A stretch of DNA of 64,000 bases from Candidatus Borkfalkia ceftriaxoniphila (GTDB taxonomy: Bacteria; Bacillota; Clostridia; Christensenellales; Borkfalkiaceae): contig NZ_SDOZ01000002.1 in NCBI RefSeq assembly GCF_004134775.1, positions 842,005 to 906,004 of the forward strand, written 5' to 3'. The notes below the pieces were generated by a model. The model saw only the letters and a list, made by a program, of their open reading frames with translations, had not been told where the DNA came from and did not search any database. Both the position numbers and the translations under genes were made by a program. Shown in pieces: positions 18,534 to 26,052 of this stretch (position 1 is its first letter; each line of letters opens with the position of its first letter).

Positions 18534-19895
18534 ATGCCGAAATTAAATCTCGAAACGAAAGACAAGGCGCAGGAACTCATCAAAGCATATCTCGAAACGA
18601 ATGCGAGCGACGTTCTTGCCCAAAAGATCAATGAAGGCGTCCGAATACATAAAGACGGAAAGACGCTCGTCAATAAAAAGACGTTGGACGGCTTTATGGT
18701 TTATGCGGCGGACGAGGCGAAAAAAACTGCCGATAAAGAAGCGAACTCCGCCTATATCGATGATTCCACGGTGTACGGCTGGGCTATCCACTACTTTGAA
18801 GAGGATACCGTCGAAGGCACGCTCTACAACGAGGACGGCGCGGAATACAAACCGCCGAAACCGGTTACGCCTGCAAAGCCCGCGACGACTTACACGCCGC
18901 CCGCTCCCAAACCCAAACCGCAGATGTCGCTCTTTGAACTCATCGAAGAACAGAAACCCGAAAACGCTCCGAACGTTCCCGAACAAAAAACGGAAGAAGT
19001 CACCAATGATACGCCTCCGGACGAGGAATTATCCGCAGAAGAACAACGGGAGATCCTCGAAGAAATCGCCGCAAACGACATTGAAAGCCCTGCCGTTCAA
19101 CCACAAGGCTCTCCGTTCTATCAGCGCTATATGCAGATACAAAACAAATACCCCGATCATATCGTCGCATTCAAACGCGGCGAGTTTTATGAAGTTTTAG
19201 GCAAGAACGCGGAATGGTTTGCCAAAGAACTATCGCTGCCGCTTTCAGAACGGGACTGCGGATTTTTGGAGCGCGTGCCTATGGTCGGTGTTCCCATTCA
19301 CGCCGTTGACATCTATATAGCCAAAGCCGTACAGAAAGGCCTGAAAATCGCTGTTGCCGATTCACTCGGTGAAGTCAAAGAACTGCCGAAACCCGCCGCA
19401 GAACAGTCCAAAGGCTCTTCGATCTATCAGCAATACATGAACGCCCAAAGCAAGTATCCCGATTATATCGTCGCATACCGTTTGGGCGATTTTTACGAGA
19501 TATTCGGGGAAAAAGCCAAACAGTTCGCCTGCGAACTTGACCTTACCCTAACCGGCCGGGATTGCGGGCTTCCCGAACGCGTGCCCATGGTCGGGTTCCC
19601 CTGCCACGCCGCGAATACTTACTTTGTAAAAGCCGTAAACAAAGGCTTAAAAGTCGCTGTTTTCGATTCGCCCGGCGACAATTCCATTGAACTGTATGAG
19701 CCGAAACAGGCCTTGCCGACGGAACCCGAAAAGCATTGGATCGACGAGAAAACCTATATCGATGACGACGGCATCGTGCACGATATTGAAACTGAAACCG
19801 AAGAAACTGCGCCCGCTTTCGATATGTCCGCCTTTGACACGGAAGCACTTGCAATGCTGGACGAATTGTTTGGAGAAATAATCGATTTGAGGTGA
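18534..19895 (+). CDS. PcfK-like protein fused to two MutS domain I repeats
   Basis: 453 residues from ATG 18534 (GGAGG 7 bp upstream). Residues 1-104 match PcfK of conjugative elements (KLNLETKDKAQELIKAYLE, GWAIHYFEEDTVEGTLY). A proline- and acid-rich linker (about 105-190) leads to two tandem domains of the MutS N-terminal type at about 194-278 and 296-381. Each has the line YPDxIVAxxxGxFYE. The Phe-x-Glu that MutS uses to read mismatches is present in both copies (F218/E220, F320/E322). The ATPase part of MutS is absent. pcfJ follows 6 bp later. The protein may sense distorted or single-stranded element DNA (inference). Confidence 0.8.
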   Translation: MPKLNLETKDKAQELIKAYLETNASDVLAQKINEGVRIHKDGKTLVNKKTLDGFMVYAADEAKKTADKEANSAYIDDSTVYGWAIHYFEEDTVEGTLYNEDGAEYKPPKPVTPAKPATTYTPPAPKPKPQMSLFELIEEQKPENAPNVPEQKTEEVTNDTPPDEELSAEEQREILEEIAANDIESPAVQPQGSPFYQRYMQIQNKYPDHIVAFKRGEFYEVLGKNAEWFAKELSLPLSERDCGFLERVPMVGVPIHAVDIYIAKAVQKGLKIAVADSLGEVKELPKPAAEQSKGSSIYQQYMNAQSKYPDYIVAYRLGDFYEIFGEKAKQFACELDLTLTGRDCGLPERVPMVGFPCHAANTYFVKAVNKGLKVAVFDSPGDNSIELYEPKQALPTEPEKHWIDEKTYIDDDGIVHDIETETEETAPAFDMSAFDTEALAMLDELFGEIIDLR

Positions 19896-19901
19896 TTTAC
19901 T

Positions 19902-21230
19902 ATGACAGAAAAAGATATTAAACCCATTCCGAATTATATCATGGACGAAATTTTTAAACGGGATATTAAAATCCACCCGTGGCAGGAAAGCATGGTACGA
20001 TATTACGCTTATCTGACTATTTGGAAAAAAGAACTCGTGAAAGTGACCGTCGCGGTCACAACACAGAAAAAGCAATGGTGCTGCAAACAAGTCGCGGTAC
20101 ACGGCGTAAATTCCTCAAAATGCTTCGTCAAAGACATGGAATACAATTATTTTGGTTACGGCTATCGCGTCGGCTGGTTCACGGAAGAATTGCAGCCCTA
20201 TCAAAAACGCTTTGAAGACGGAAAGTGGTACACCGCCGATACCAAATATTATGATCCCTACGCCCCGCTCATCAACAGAGGCGTCATTGCAAAGATCCCC
20301 GAATACAGATATAGCGCATATCAGCATTATTCGGGCAGGGATATCATTTCGTACCTGCGGATCTATTCACGGTTTCCGCAGACCGAGTATATGCTCAAAA
20401 ACGGATTATGCGCCTATGCGGAGAACATAACCCTGCTTAAAAAGTTCGCAAAAGACAAAAAGTTCTGCAAATGGTTCATCCGTCACAGAAAAGAACTCGC
20501 CCTCCCGTATGGAAATACATACAACATAACTACCATACGGGAGGCATATAAAACGGACAGTCCGCTCAAAGAGGTCAAGCATTTCCTGTTCCGTAAAAAG
20601 CAGTTTGAACGGGAAACAAGGTTTAACCCTATCCGCACTCTTTTCCCGGGTTGGAAACTCCAAACTTATTTTGATTATTCCAACAAACAAAACATTACCG
20701 ATAACTTGTACCTGGATTATCTGAACGCCTGTAATTACCTCGGCGTAGATATGTCGAAAAAGCAAAACCTGCTCCCTGCCGATTTTTACAAATGGCACGA
20801 CATTCGTATCCGGCAGTATTCGGAAGCCAAAGCAATAGCAGCGGCAAAAAACAAACAGGAACTCATGCAAAAGTTTTCCGAGGTCGCGGAAAAGTATCTG
20901 CCGCTCCAGCATAATAAACGCAGCGCGTTTATCTGCGTTATTGCCAGATCCCCGGCAGACCTTATCCGCGAAGGCGAAATGCTCGGACATTGCGTTGGCA
21001 GAATGGATTACGACGAGCGCTTTGTGCAGGAAAAATCGCTCATCTTCTTCGTCCGCACGAAGGAACACCCCGACCGGCCGCTTGTCACGCTTGAATATTC
21101 GCTGAAAACCTATAAAGTACTGCAATGCTATGCAGAACACAATACGCAACCGAACGACGATATTCTGCACTATGTCAACAAGGTCTGGCTGCCGTATGCC
21201 AACAAAACTTTAAAACAAATCGCCGCATAG
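19902..21230 (+). CDS. PcfJ-like protein
   Basis: 442 residues. The C-terminal part has the PcfJ signature: FICVIARSPADLIREGEMLGHCVGRMDY, then IFFVRTKEHPDRPLVTLEY and a late QCYAEHNTQPND. PcfJ is encoded in conjugative plasmids such as pCF10 and in many Firmicute mobile elements; its activity is unknown. The adjacent pcfK-like gene supports the call and the mobile nature of this operon. Confidence 0.8.
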   Translation: MTEKDIKPIPNYIMDEIFKRDIKIHPWQESMVRYYAYLTIWKKELVKVTVAVTTQKKQWCCKQVAVHGVNSSKCFVKDMEYNYFGYGYRVGWFTEELQPYQKRFEDGKWYTADTKYYDPYAPLINRGVIAKIPEYRYSAYQHYSGRDIISYLRIYSRFPQTEYMLKNGLCAYAENITLLKKFAKDKKFCKWFIRHRKELALPYGNTYNITTIREAYKTDSPLKEVKHFLFRKKQFERETRFNPIRTLFPGWKLQTYFDYSNKQNITDNLYLDYLNACNYLGVDMSKKQNLLPADFYKWHDIRIRQYSEAKAIAAAKNKQELMQKFSEVAEKYLPLQHNKRSAFICVIARSPADLIREGEMLGHCVGRMDYDERFVQEKSLIFFVRTKEHPDRPLVTLEYSLKTYKVLQCYAEHNTQPNDDILHYVNKVWLPYANKTLKQIAA

Positions 21231-21243
21231 GAGGTAAAACACT

Positions 21244-21528
21244 ATGGCAAATTATTTCCGCATCACTGCATATCACCCCACCGAGGACGTCGGCATGATC
21301 GTCGATTCCAACGGCAAGTTCGAGAAACTCTGGCAGTTCTCCGCGTTCCTCGTTTCCAAAGGTTTCAAGATCCTCGCCGTGGGGAACGAAACAAAATTCT
21401 CGGAAGGCAATATCCCCAAGGCCGAAGAAAGCGACAAACTGTTCCTGCGCGCCTGTATGAAAGGTAACCCCGAACAGAACGGTTCCGTTATCGAGGTCAA
21501 CGGCAAATCGTATGAGATGAAAACGTGA
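21244..21528 (+). CDS. hypothetical protein
   Basis: 94 residues, AGGAGG before ATG 21244. ANYFRITAYHPTEDVGMIVDSNGKFEKLW is a conserved-looking start for small proteins downstream of pcfJ. No function known. Confidence 0.6.
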   Translation: MANYFRITAYHPTEDVGMIVDSNGKFEKLWQFSAFLVSKGFKILAVGNETKFSEGNIPKAEESDKLFLRACMKGNPEQNGSVIEVNGKSYEMKT

Positions 21529-21767
21529 CGAAACAGACGAAAAAGCAAATCTGCGAAAACAGCGCCACCATCGCTTATTATAGCGGATCAGGCGGATTGG
21601 AAGCAAAACATATCGAATACGGTATCAACGATTATATTTATCTCGTTGCCGGGACATGGTACGGTCAGCGCTCGTACCACCGTTTGAAGATCCATTACGG
21701 AGCAAAAACCTGTTACGTGCGCCTGTTCGGACGAAGATGCCTGCTTTCCGAATTTATCCGATCTTGA
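21525..21767 (+). CDS. hypothetical protein, GTG start
   Basis: 80 residues. GTG 21525 overlaps the stop of the previous gene (GTGA), indicating coupling. Sequence has AYYSGSGGLEAKHIEYGINDYIYLVAGTW, probably a small beta fold. It is the last gene before a strong terminator. Confidence 0.55.
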   Translation: MTKQTKKQICENSATIAYYSGSGGLEAKHIEYGINDYIYLVAGTWYGQRSYHRLKIHYGAKTCYVRLFGRRCLLSEFIRS

Positions 21768-21776
21768 ATGGTTTTT

Positions 21777-21812
21777 ACGGCTCGCCCGTCCGGGCGGGCC
21801 GTTTCCTTTTTG
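21777..21812 (+). terminator. rho-independent terminator
   Basis: ACGGCTCGCCCG, a 2-nt loop, and CGGGCGGGCCGT form a 12-bp stem with one wobble pair, followed by TTTCCTTTTT. It ends the first transcript of the plus-strand gene block. Confidence 0.8.
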
Positions 21813-21823
21813 ATTGCGGTTTA

Positions 21824-22014
21824 TTTTGCTTCCGGCGCTTCGGTTTATCACAAAGCGCCCGGCTTGTCAAGCGGAAGAAAATATCGCTTAAAACAAGCAT
21901 TATTCCGTCTTGTACGCAATATTTTCTCTTTTCGCCCTATCCGCAATTCCGTTACTCGCTTGACAAGCCTTTGCGCGCTTTGTGATTTTTTTTCGTTGCG
22001 CCGAAAGGCAAAAT
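21824..22014. repeat. 190-bp near-palindromic hairpin region
   Basis: ATCACAAAGCGC plus GGCTTGTCAAGCG at 21847-21873 pairs with CGCTTGACAAGCC plus GCGCTTTGTGAT at 21957-21986. Outside, TTTTGC(C)TTCCGGCGC pairs with GCGCCGAAAGGCAAAA, extending the stem from 21824 to 22013. Inside, GAAGAAAATAT and ATATTTTCTCTTT continue the symmetry. There is no gene in 21768-22040. It could be a structured RNA, a leader of the next genes, or a single-strand origin. Confidence 0.75.
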
Positions 22015-22040
22015 AAAATAAATCCGTAAAGGAGAAAAAA

Positions 22041-22274
22041 ATGTTTAAGACCTATGTAACAAATGAAGAACTGTTTAGCAAAGATAACGAATTGCGAATG
22101 TTGAACGGAAACATCTGCCGCCTATGCGTCTGCGATACCCAGGAAGAAGCATACCGGCAATTCTACTGGATAACGCAACGAGCAAATACTCTGCTGCGCC
22201 TGACCTTAAACCGCATAGAACGGCAAGACGCCGACAGAGATTATATTACGGAGGAAAATAATGAATACGACTAA
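22041..22274 (+). CDS. hypothetical small protein
   Basis: 77 residues, GGAG 9 bp before ATG 22041. Contains CRLCVCDTQEEAYRQFYWITQRANTLLRL. Helical, no family recognised. First gene after the long hairpin. Confidence 0.5.
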   Translation: MFKTYVTNEELFSKDNELRMLNGNICRLCVCDTQEEAYRQFYWITQRANTLLRLTLNRIERQDADRDYITEENNEYD

Positions 22275-22476
22275 CAACTGCCCGTTCTGCGAATGGCTTA
22301 AAAAATTAAAAGACGATAACGAATATTATCACAACCTTTCCGTTTATAGGCCTGCACTTATAGACGTGGGATATTACAAACAAATCGACGACGAACACTG
22401 CTGCGGGCAAACAACGTACTTGTTCGACGAACTCAACTTCTGTCCCGTCTGCGGAAAGAATTTAAGGAAGGCGTAA
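22261..22476 (+). CDS. small zinc-ribbon-type protein
   Basis: 71 residues from ATG 22261 (GGAGG 7 bp upstream, inside the previous gene). CPFCEWL near the start, CC in the middle and CPVCGKNL at the end give two CxxC knuckles, typical of a zinc ribbon. Such proteins are common in plasmids and phages and usually bind nucleic acid. Confidence 0.6.
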   Translation: MNTTNNCPFCEWLKKLKDDNEYYHNLSVYRPALIDVGYYKQIDDEHCCGQTTYLFDELNFCPVCGKNLRKA

Positions 22477-22478
22477 TT

Positions 22479-23330
22479 ATGGCGCCTTTCTTTTTTTTCG
22501 ATTTTACCCTCGATAAATCGGCTATGCCGCCCGTTGTGACCGTTCCCGAATCATTCTGTCCGAAAGTTCCGTTTGAGCAAAATAACCTATGCCCCTATCC
22601 TATTCCTAAGACAGACGAAATCGTGAAGGATATCGAAAAAGCCGCTTTTCAGGTAGATAATTTCAAATTCGTGTCCGACCTCTTCGAGTGCGGCGCTATC
22701 GCTATTTCCAACGCCGTTGACCTTGCGCAAAAGGATAAACGGGAAGAACGGTATTTGCAAATTATCCGCAGCTATAAACCCGCTCAACAGAAAAGCCTTG
22801 CGGAAATTTTTGCAAAGATTTACGCTTTACTCGCCTCCGTCGTCTATGATAACGGCAGTTTCAACGACAACCTCGGTGAGATATTCATGCGCTGCAATCT
22901 CGGCAACAAAATCGCAGGACAGTTCTTTACGCCGTATCATATTTCTGAATTTATGGCAAGAGCCTCTATGGGCGAAACGCTCATTCGGGAAAAGACCGAT
23001 AAGAACGAAATCATAACGATCAACGATCCCTGCTGCGGCGGTGGCGGGATGCTTATGGCCGCATTAGAAGTTCTGCACGATTCAGGCGTCAACTACGCGC
23101 GAAACTGTTTCATGGAAGCCAACGACATCGATCTGCGTTGCGTACATATGGCCTATTTGCAACTTGCCCTTGCGGGCGTTCCCGCCATCGTCAGGCACCA
23201 AGATACATTTTCCAGAGATTGCCGGAGCGTCTGGTATACCCCTGCATACCTTTTCCAATACCTGCGATTCCACAAATTCGATAACCCGTATGACAATCCC
23301 AATTTCCAACAAAGGAGGCAACAATTATGA
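22479..23330 (+). CDS. HsdM-like SAM-binding protein lacking the NPPY motif
   Basis: 283 residues. The central part has GQFFTPYHISEFM at 147-159 and SAM-binding motif I DPCCGGGGM at 183-191, followed by EANDIDLRCVHMAYLQLAL. All are typical of type I adenine methyltransferases. The NPPY/F catalytic motif expected about 60-70 residues later is absent, and the protein ends soon after (RHQDTFSRDCRSVWYT). It therefore probably binds SAM and DNA without methylating adenine, or uses a degenerate site. Mobile Firmicute elements often carry such short forms. Confidence 0.7.
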   Translation: MAPFFFFDFTLDKSAMPPVVTVPESFCPKVPFEQNNLCPYPIPKTDEIVKDIEKAAFQVDNFKFVSDLFECGAIAISNAVDLAQKDKREERYLQIIRSYKPAQQKSLAEIFAKIYALLASVVYDNGSFNDNLGEIFMRCNLGNKIAGQFFTPYHISEFMARASMGETLIREKTDKNEIITINDPCCGGGGMLMAALEVLHDSGVNYARNCFMEANDIDLRCVHMAYLQLALAGVPAIVRHQDTFSRDCRSVWYTPAYLFQYLRFHKFDNPYDNPNFQQRRQQL

Positions 23331-23557
23331 AACGGCTTGACAGCGCCGAACTGCGCGCGCTATGTATCCGCAACAACTGGTTTACCTGCGGAGATATCCG
23401 ACAATATACTCGGTTTTTCCAAAGAAACGATGAGGGCGCTCAGCCCGAAGAACTTGCCGCTATACTTTGGATCTGCTCCGACGATATCCCTTATGAACAA
23501 ATCTATTCGACGCTCTGCAAAGAGATGCAAATATCCGTACAAGAGGCAAAGCAATGA
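23327..23557 (+). CDS. hypothetical small protein
   Basis: 76 residues, GGAGG before ATG 23327, overlapping the methylase-like gene by 4 bp. Sequence NNWFTCGDIRQYTRFFQRNDEGA looks helical. It may be a partner of the upstream SAM-binding protein. No family recognised. Confidence 0.55.
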   Translation: MKRLDSAELRALCIRNNWFTCGDIRQYTRFFQRNDEGAQPEELAAILWICSDDIPYEQIYSTLCKEMQISVQEAKQ

Positions 23558-23820
23558 AAAACCCTATCCGTTCCGGTTTCAAATTCGTGAACGAAGGCTT
23601 AGACTTCATCGTCATTCTCACAAACGGGACTGAAAAGAATAACGTCGCCCTGCTCATGCAAGAAAACACCTTCTGCCCGTTTATTACCGTCCGCGACTTG
23701 TCCGAATTAAAAAGCGGCAATTTCGATTGGGCATGGGGGCATTACTTCAAGAGTTTCAACAAAGCGCTCAAAGACTACAACGAACGAAGAAAAGAATTGT
23801 TGCGTTCTGAAAAACGCTGA
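23554..23820 (+). CDS. hypothetical small protein
   Basis: 88 residues, coupled by an ATGA overlap. KNPIRSGFKFVNEGLDFIVILTNGTEKNN at the start and a basic C-terminus (NERRKELLRSEKR). No family recognised. Confidence 0.55.
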   Translation: MKNPIRSGFKFVNEGLDFIVILTNGTEKNNVALLMQENTFCPFITVRDLSELKSGNFDWAWGHYFKSFNKALKDYNERRKELLRSEKR

Positions 23821-23823
23821 CAT

Positions 23824-24333
23824 ATGAGTTTTCTCATGAAATACAAATTTTTCCAAAACGTAGATTGCGTCGAAGAACTCAAAAAACAATACAAGGCGCT
23901 CGCTTTCAAATTTCACCCCGACAGGGGCGGCAACAAAGATGATATGCAGTGCATTAATTCAGAATACGACGATCTGTTGAAAATCTATCGCAACGTACAT
24001 AAGACGGCGGAAGGCAAAACTTATACAAAACAGGAAGAAAAGCAAAATGAAGTCCCCGACCGTTTCAAAGAGATCATAAACGCGATCATCGGCTTTCACT
24101 GTAAAATCGAGATCTGCGGTTCATGGATCTGGGTATTCAACGCATACCCGTACCGAAAACAGTTGAAAGAACTTGGTTTCTTCTGGTGCAGTAAAAAGCA
24201 GGCTTGGGCTTGGGCGGAAGAACCGAACGAGAACCGTCATAAACTCACGCTCGATGAGATACGTCGCTTACACGGCTCTACCGTGATCAAGGATCCGGCA
24301 GAAGAAAAGAAACTCAAAGCCGCAAATATTTAA
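23824..24333 (+). CDS. J-domain (DnaJ-like) protein
   Basis: 169 residues. An N-terminal J-domain has the HPD motif at 31-33 (AFKFHPDRGGNKDDMQCINSEYD). The C-terminal domain contains ICGSWIWVFNAYPYRKQLKELGFFW, a pattern of small proteins carried on conjugative elements. It lacks zinc-finger and substrate domains of true DnaJ, so it probably recruits DnaK to an element-encoded complex. It is the last gene of the operon, followed by a terminator. Confidence 0.8.
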   Translation: MSFLMKYKFFQNVDCVEELKKQYKALAFKFHPDRGGNKDDMQCINSEYDDLLKIYRNVHKTAEGKTYTKQEEKQNEVPDRFKEIINAIIGFHCKIEICGSWIWVFNAYPYRKQLKELGFFWCSKKQAWAWAEEPNENRHKLTLDEIRRLHGSTVIKDPAEEKKLKAANI

Positions 24334-24348
24334 TTCTTCATCATTCCT

Positions 24349-24379
24349 GAAGGGGGGCCACAAGGCTCCCCTTTTTTTA
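24349..24379 (+). terminator. terminator of the plus-strand operon (left copy of a duplicated block)
   Basis: GGGGGGCC, loop ACAA, GGCTCCCC, then seven T. An almost identical hairpin stands at 49326-49350, where no plus-strand gene ends. Confidence 0.85.
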
Positions 24380-24535
24380 TGCCTCAGTCAGTTGTAAATT
24401 TGACCGAAAAAGGGCAAATGGCAATTAGGCGTGTGCTTGTATATACGTGGCTACGCCGCAGAGTCAAACCCGAAGTACGCCTCATACAAATCTCACCTCA
24501 ACCGCAACTGAAAAATAGTGTCAAGATAATTTTGC
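24349..24535. repeat. non-coding block R1, related to R2 at 49324-49560
   Basis: After the terminator, R1 and R2 share the order GGCG(T)GTGCTTGT, TACG-GGCTACG, GCAGAG, CGAAG and CAACCG-AA. R1 is shorter and lacks the two inner hairpins of R2. The region 24380-24763 has no gene I can support. Confidence 0.55.
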
Positions 24536-24630
24536 GAATGTTGACTTGTGCGATGGATAGACAGTCGAAAAAGCAAAACTTCGGAGAATTTCACCTATAC
24601 AAAATCCGAAGAAATCTTTTATTAAAATAA

Positions 24631-24661
24631 AACGAACCCCGGCTTACTGCCTTGGTTCGTT
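24631..24661. terminator. bidirectional terminator
   Basis: AACGAACC and GGTTCGTT form a stem; on the minus strand it is followed by TTATTTT, so it probably ends the RsgI-like lipoprotein transcript. Confidence 0.7.
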
Positions 24662-24716
24662 CTATTCCTTAAAGTATCGTAAAATTCTTTTATTTATTAT
24701 TAGCTATCTTGATATA

Positions 24717-24741
24717 GTGTCCATAAAAATATGTTACAATT
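24717..24741. repeat. dispersed 22-25 bp motif, copy A
   Basis: GTCCATAAAAATATGTTACA. Closely related copies lie at 28625-28646 (opposite strand) and 44429-44452. They may be terminal remnants of an insertion element. Confidence 0.5.
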
Positions 24742-24763
24742 CTTGATTATCGGAATGATTTAT

Positions 24764-25990
24764 TTAAGCGGCGGGTTTGTTTGCCTCGATCAATTCCTGT
24801 TTACGGGCTTCCAGTTCGGCGAGCGCGTTTTCAATATCTTCTTTATGCGCTTCTTCAAATTTCGCAAACGCTTTGTCCTTTGCCTCGTTCATGGCATCCT
24901 GCGTTTTCTGCGCGCTCTCGGTCAGAGCCGTTTTGATCTCTTCCGGGAATGTTTTTTCCAATTCAATCAAAACATTCTCCGCTGTTTTCATCGCCCCGAG
25001 AACGAGATCGAACGCCGCGTTCGCCGCACTTCCCGCTATATTCAACGCATCTTCCTTGAACATTAAAGCCGCCTCTTCTGCGTCCAAAGCAGCCTCCGCC
25101 GCTTCCTTGGCAGGGCCTTCGCTGAGCTGCGCCACTTCTTTGCGCTGGGCAAGCACTCTGTCTTTTTGTTCACGGACTTCCGCCAATGCTTTCTGATACT
25201 GTGACCCGACGTCGACGAAATTATCGTAACGCGCCTGTTCCACGGCCGCTATAGTTTCCTGATAAGAATCGAGCGCTTTAGAATATAAGTTTAAGAAAGA
25301 CTCATAGGCGGAACCCAAGCCGTCGATCACGTCCTTGGTGGCCTGCCGCTCGGCAAAACGGAGATCGTATTCCTTTGCCACGTTATACGCTTCGCGCAGT
25401 TCTTCGGTGATCAGCTGCGCGGTTTCGATGCGGGAAATTTTCAGTGCGTTGATCAACTGTTCCTCGTTCATCTTCGCTACTTCCTCCTCGGTAACGGAAG
25501 GGTCTGCTTTCATTACGAGTTCACGCAATGCCTCGAGTTTCAGCTCTTCGCCCCGCTCCACGACGGCATAAATGCCGCTTTCTTCCAGAAAACCGTCGAT
25601 TTCCGCTTTGACTTCTTCATATAATTCCTGTGCAGCCGCATCGTCGCCTGTAATGCTGATCGTTATCGCATCCCGTTCCGCCGTAAGTTCGCCCTTAACG
25701 AGATACCCCGCATCGGTAGAAATGCTTACCATCATTTCCACGGCTTCCTCCGCGGTTTTTCCTACAAAAGCCTCGCCCGCGATGATCAGGGAGCCGTCGT
25801 CGTTGAGCGCCGTAACGCTCAAAACTTTGTTGTCTGCATCGAGGATAAATTCGACGCTAGGATTGATATCCACTTGCATGCGAGCGGCGGCGTCTTTTTC
25901 GCTCCCGCCGCACCCTGTAAGCAGGACGCCCGTACCTACCGCCAAAGCAACGCTCAGCCCGCAGGCCGCGATCTTTTTCCAAAATTTCAT
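24764..25990 (-). CDS. RsgI-like lipoprotein with long coiled-coil region
   Basis: 408 residues; ATG 25990 lies 11 bp after GGAGG. The signal peptide ends LLTGCGG (lipoprotein). The next 110 residues resemble the extracytoplasmic domain of RsgI anti-sigma proteins: MQVDINPSVEFILDADNKVLSV, then GKTAEEAVEMMV and AGYLVKGEL. The remainder is Ala/Glu/Lys-rich and helical (coiled coil). Unlike RsgI it has no cytoplasmic sigma-binding part. It is preceded by a promoter matching that of the adjacent sigma factor operon, so it is probably a target of that sigma factor and senses the same envelope signal. Confidence 0.75.
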   Translation of the reverse strand: MKFWKKIAACGLSVALAVGTGVLLTGCGGSEKDAAARMQVDINPSVEFILDADNKVLSVTALNDDGSLIIAGEAFVGKTAEEAVEMMVSISTDAGYLVKGELTAERDAITISITGDDAAAQELYEEVKAEIDGFLEESGIYAVVERGEELKLEALRELVMKADPSVTEEEVAKMNEEQLINALKISRIETAQLITEELREAYNVAKEYDLRFAERQATKDVIDGLGSAYESFLNLYSKALDSYQETIAAVEQARYDNFVDVGSQYQKALAEVREQKDRVLAQRKEVAQLSEGPAKEAAEAALDAEEAALMFKEDALNIAGSAANAAFDLVLGAMKTAENVLIELEKTFPEEIKTALTESAQKTQDAMNEAKDKAFAKFEEAHKEDIENALAELEARKQELIEANKPAA

Positions 25991-26023
25991 TAACGTTTTA
26001 CCTCCTTCGGTTGGTTTACGATC

Positions 26024-26052
26024 ATTAAACAAATGAGAACCTCGTTTTATTG
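26024..26052 (-). promoter_or_regulatory. ECF-type promoter of the RsgI-like lipoprotein gene
   Basis: On the minus strand CAATAAAACG, 10 bp, TTGTTTAAT. The same two blocks with the same 10-bp spacing occur at 27943-27971 before the sigma factor gene. The upstream block overlaps the stop codon region of the anti-sigma gene. Confidence 0.75.

Noticed and set aside
24379..24630. Open frame on the plus strand after the operon terminator
   Set aside because: It starts within the T-run of the terminator, has no ribosome site and overlaps block R1.
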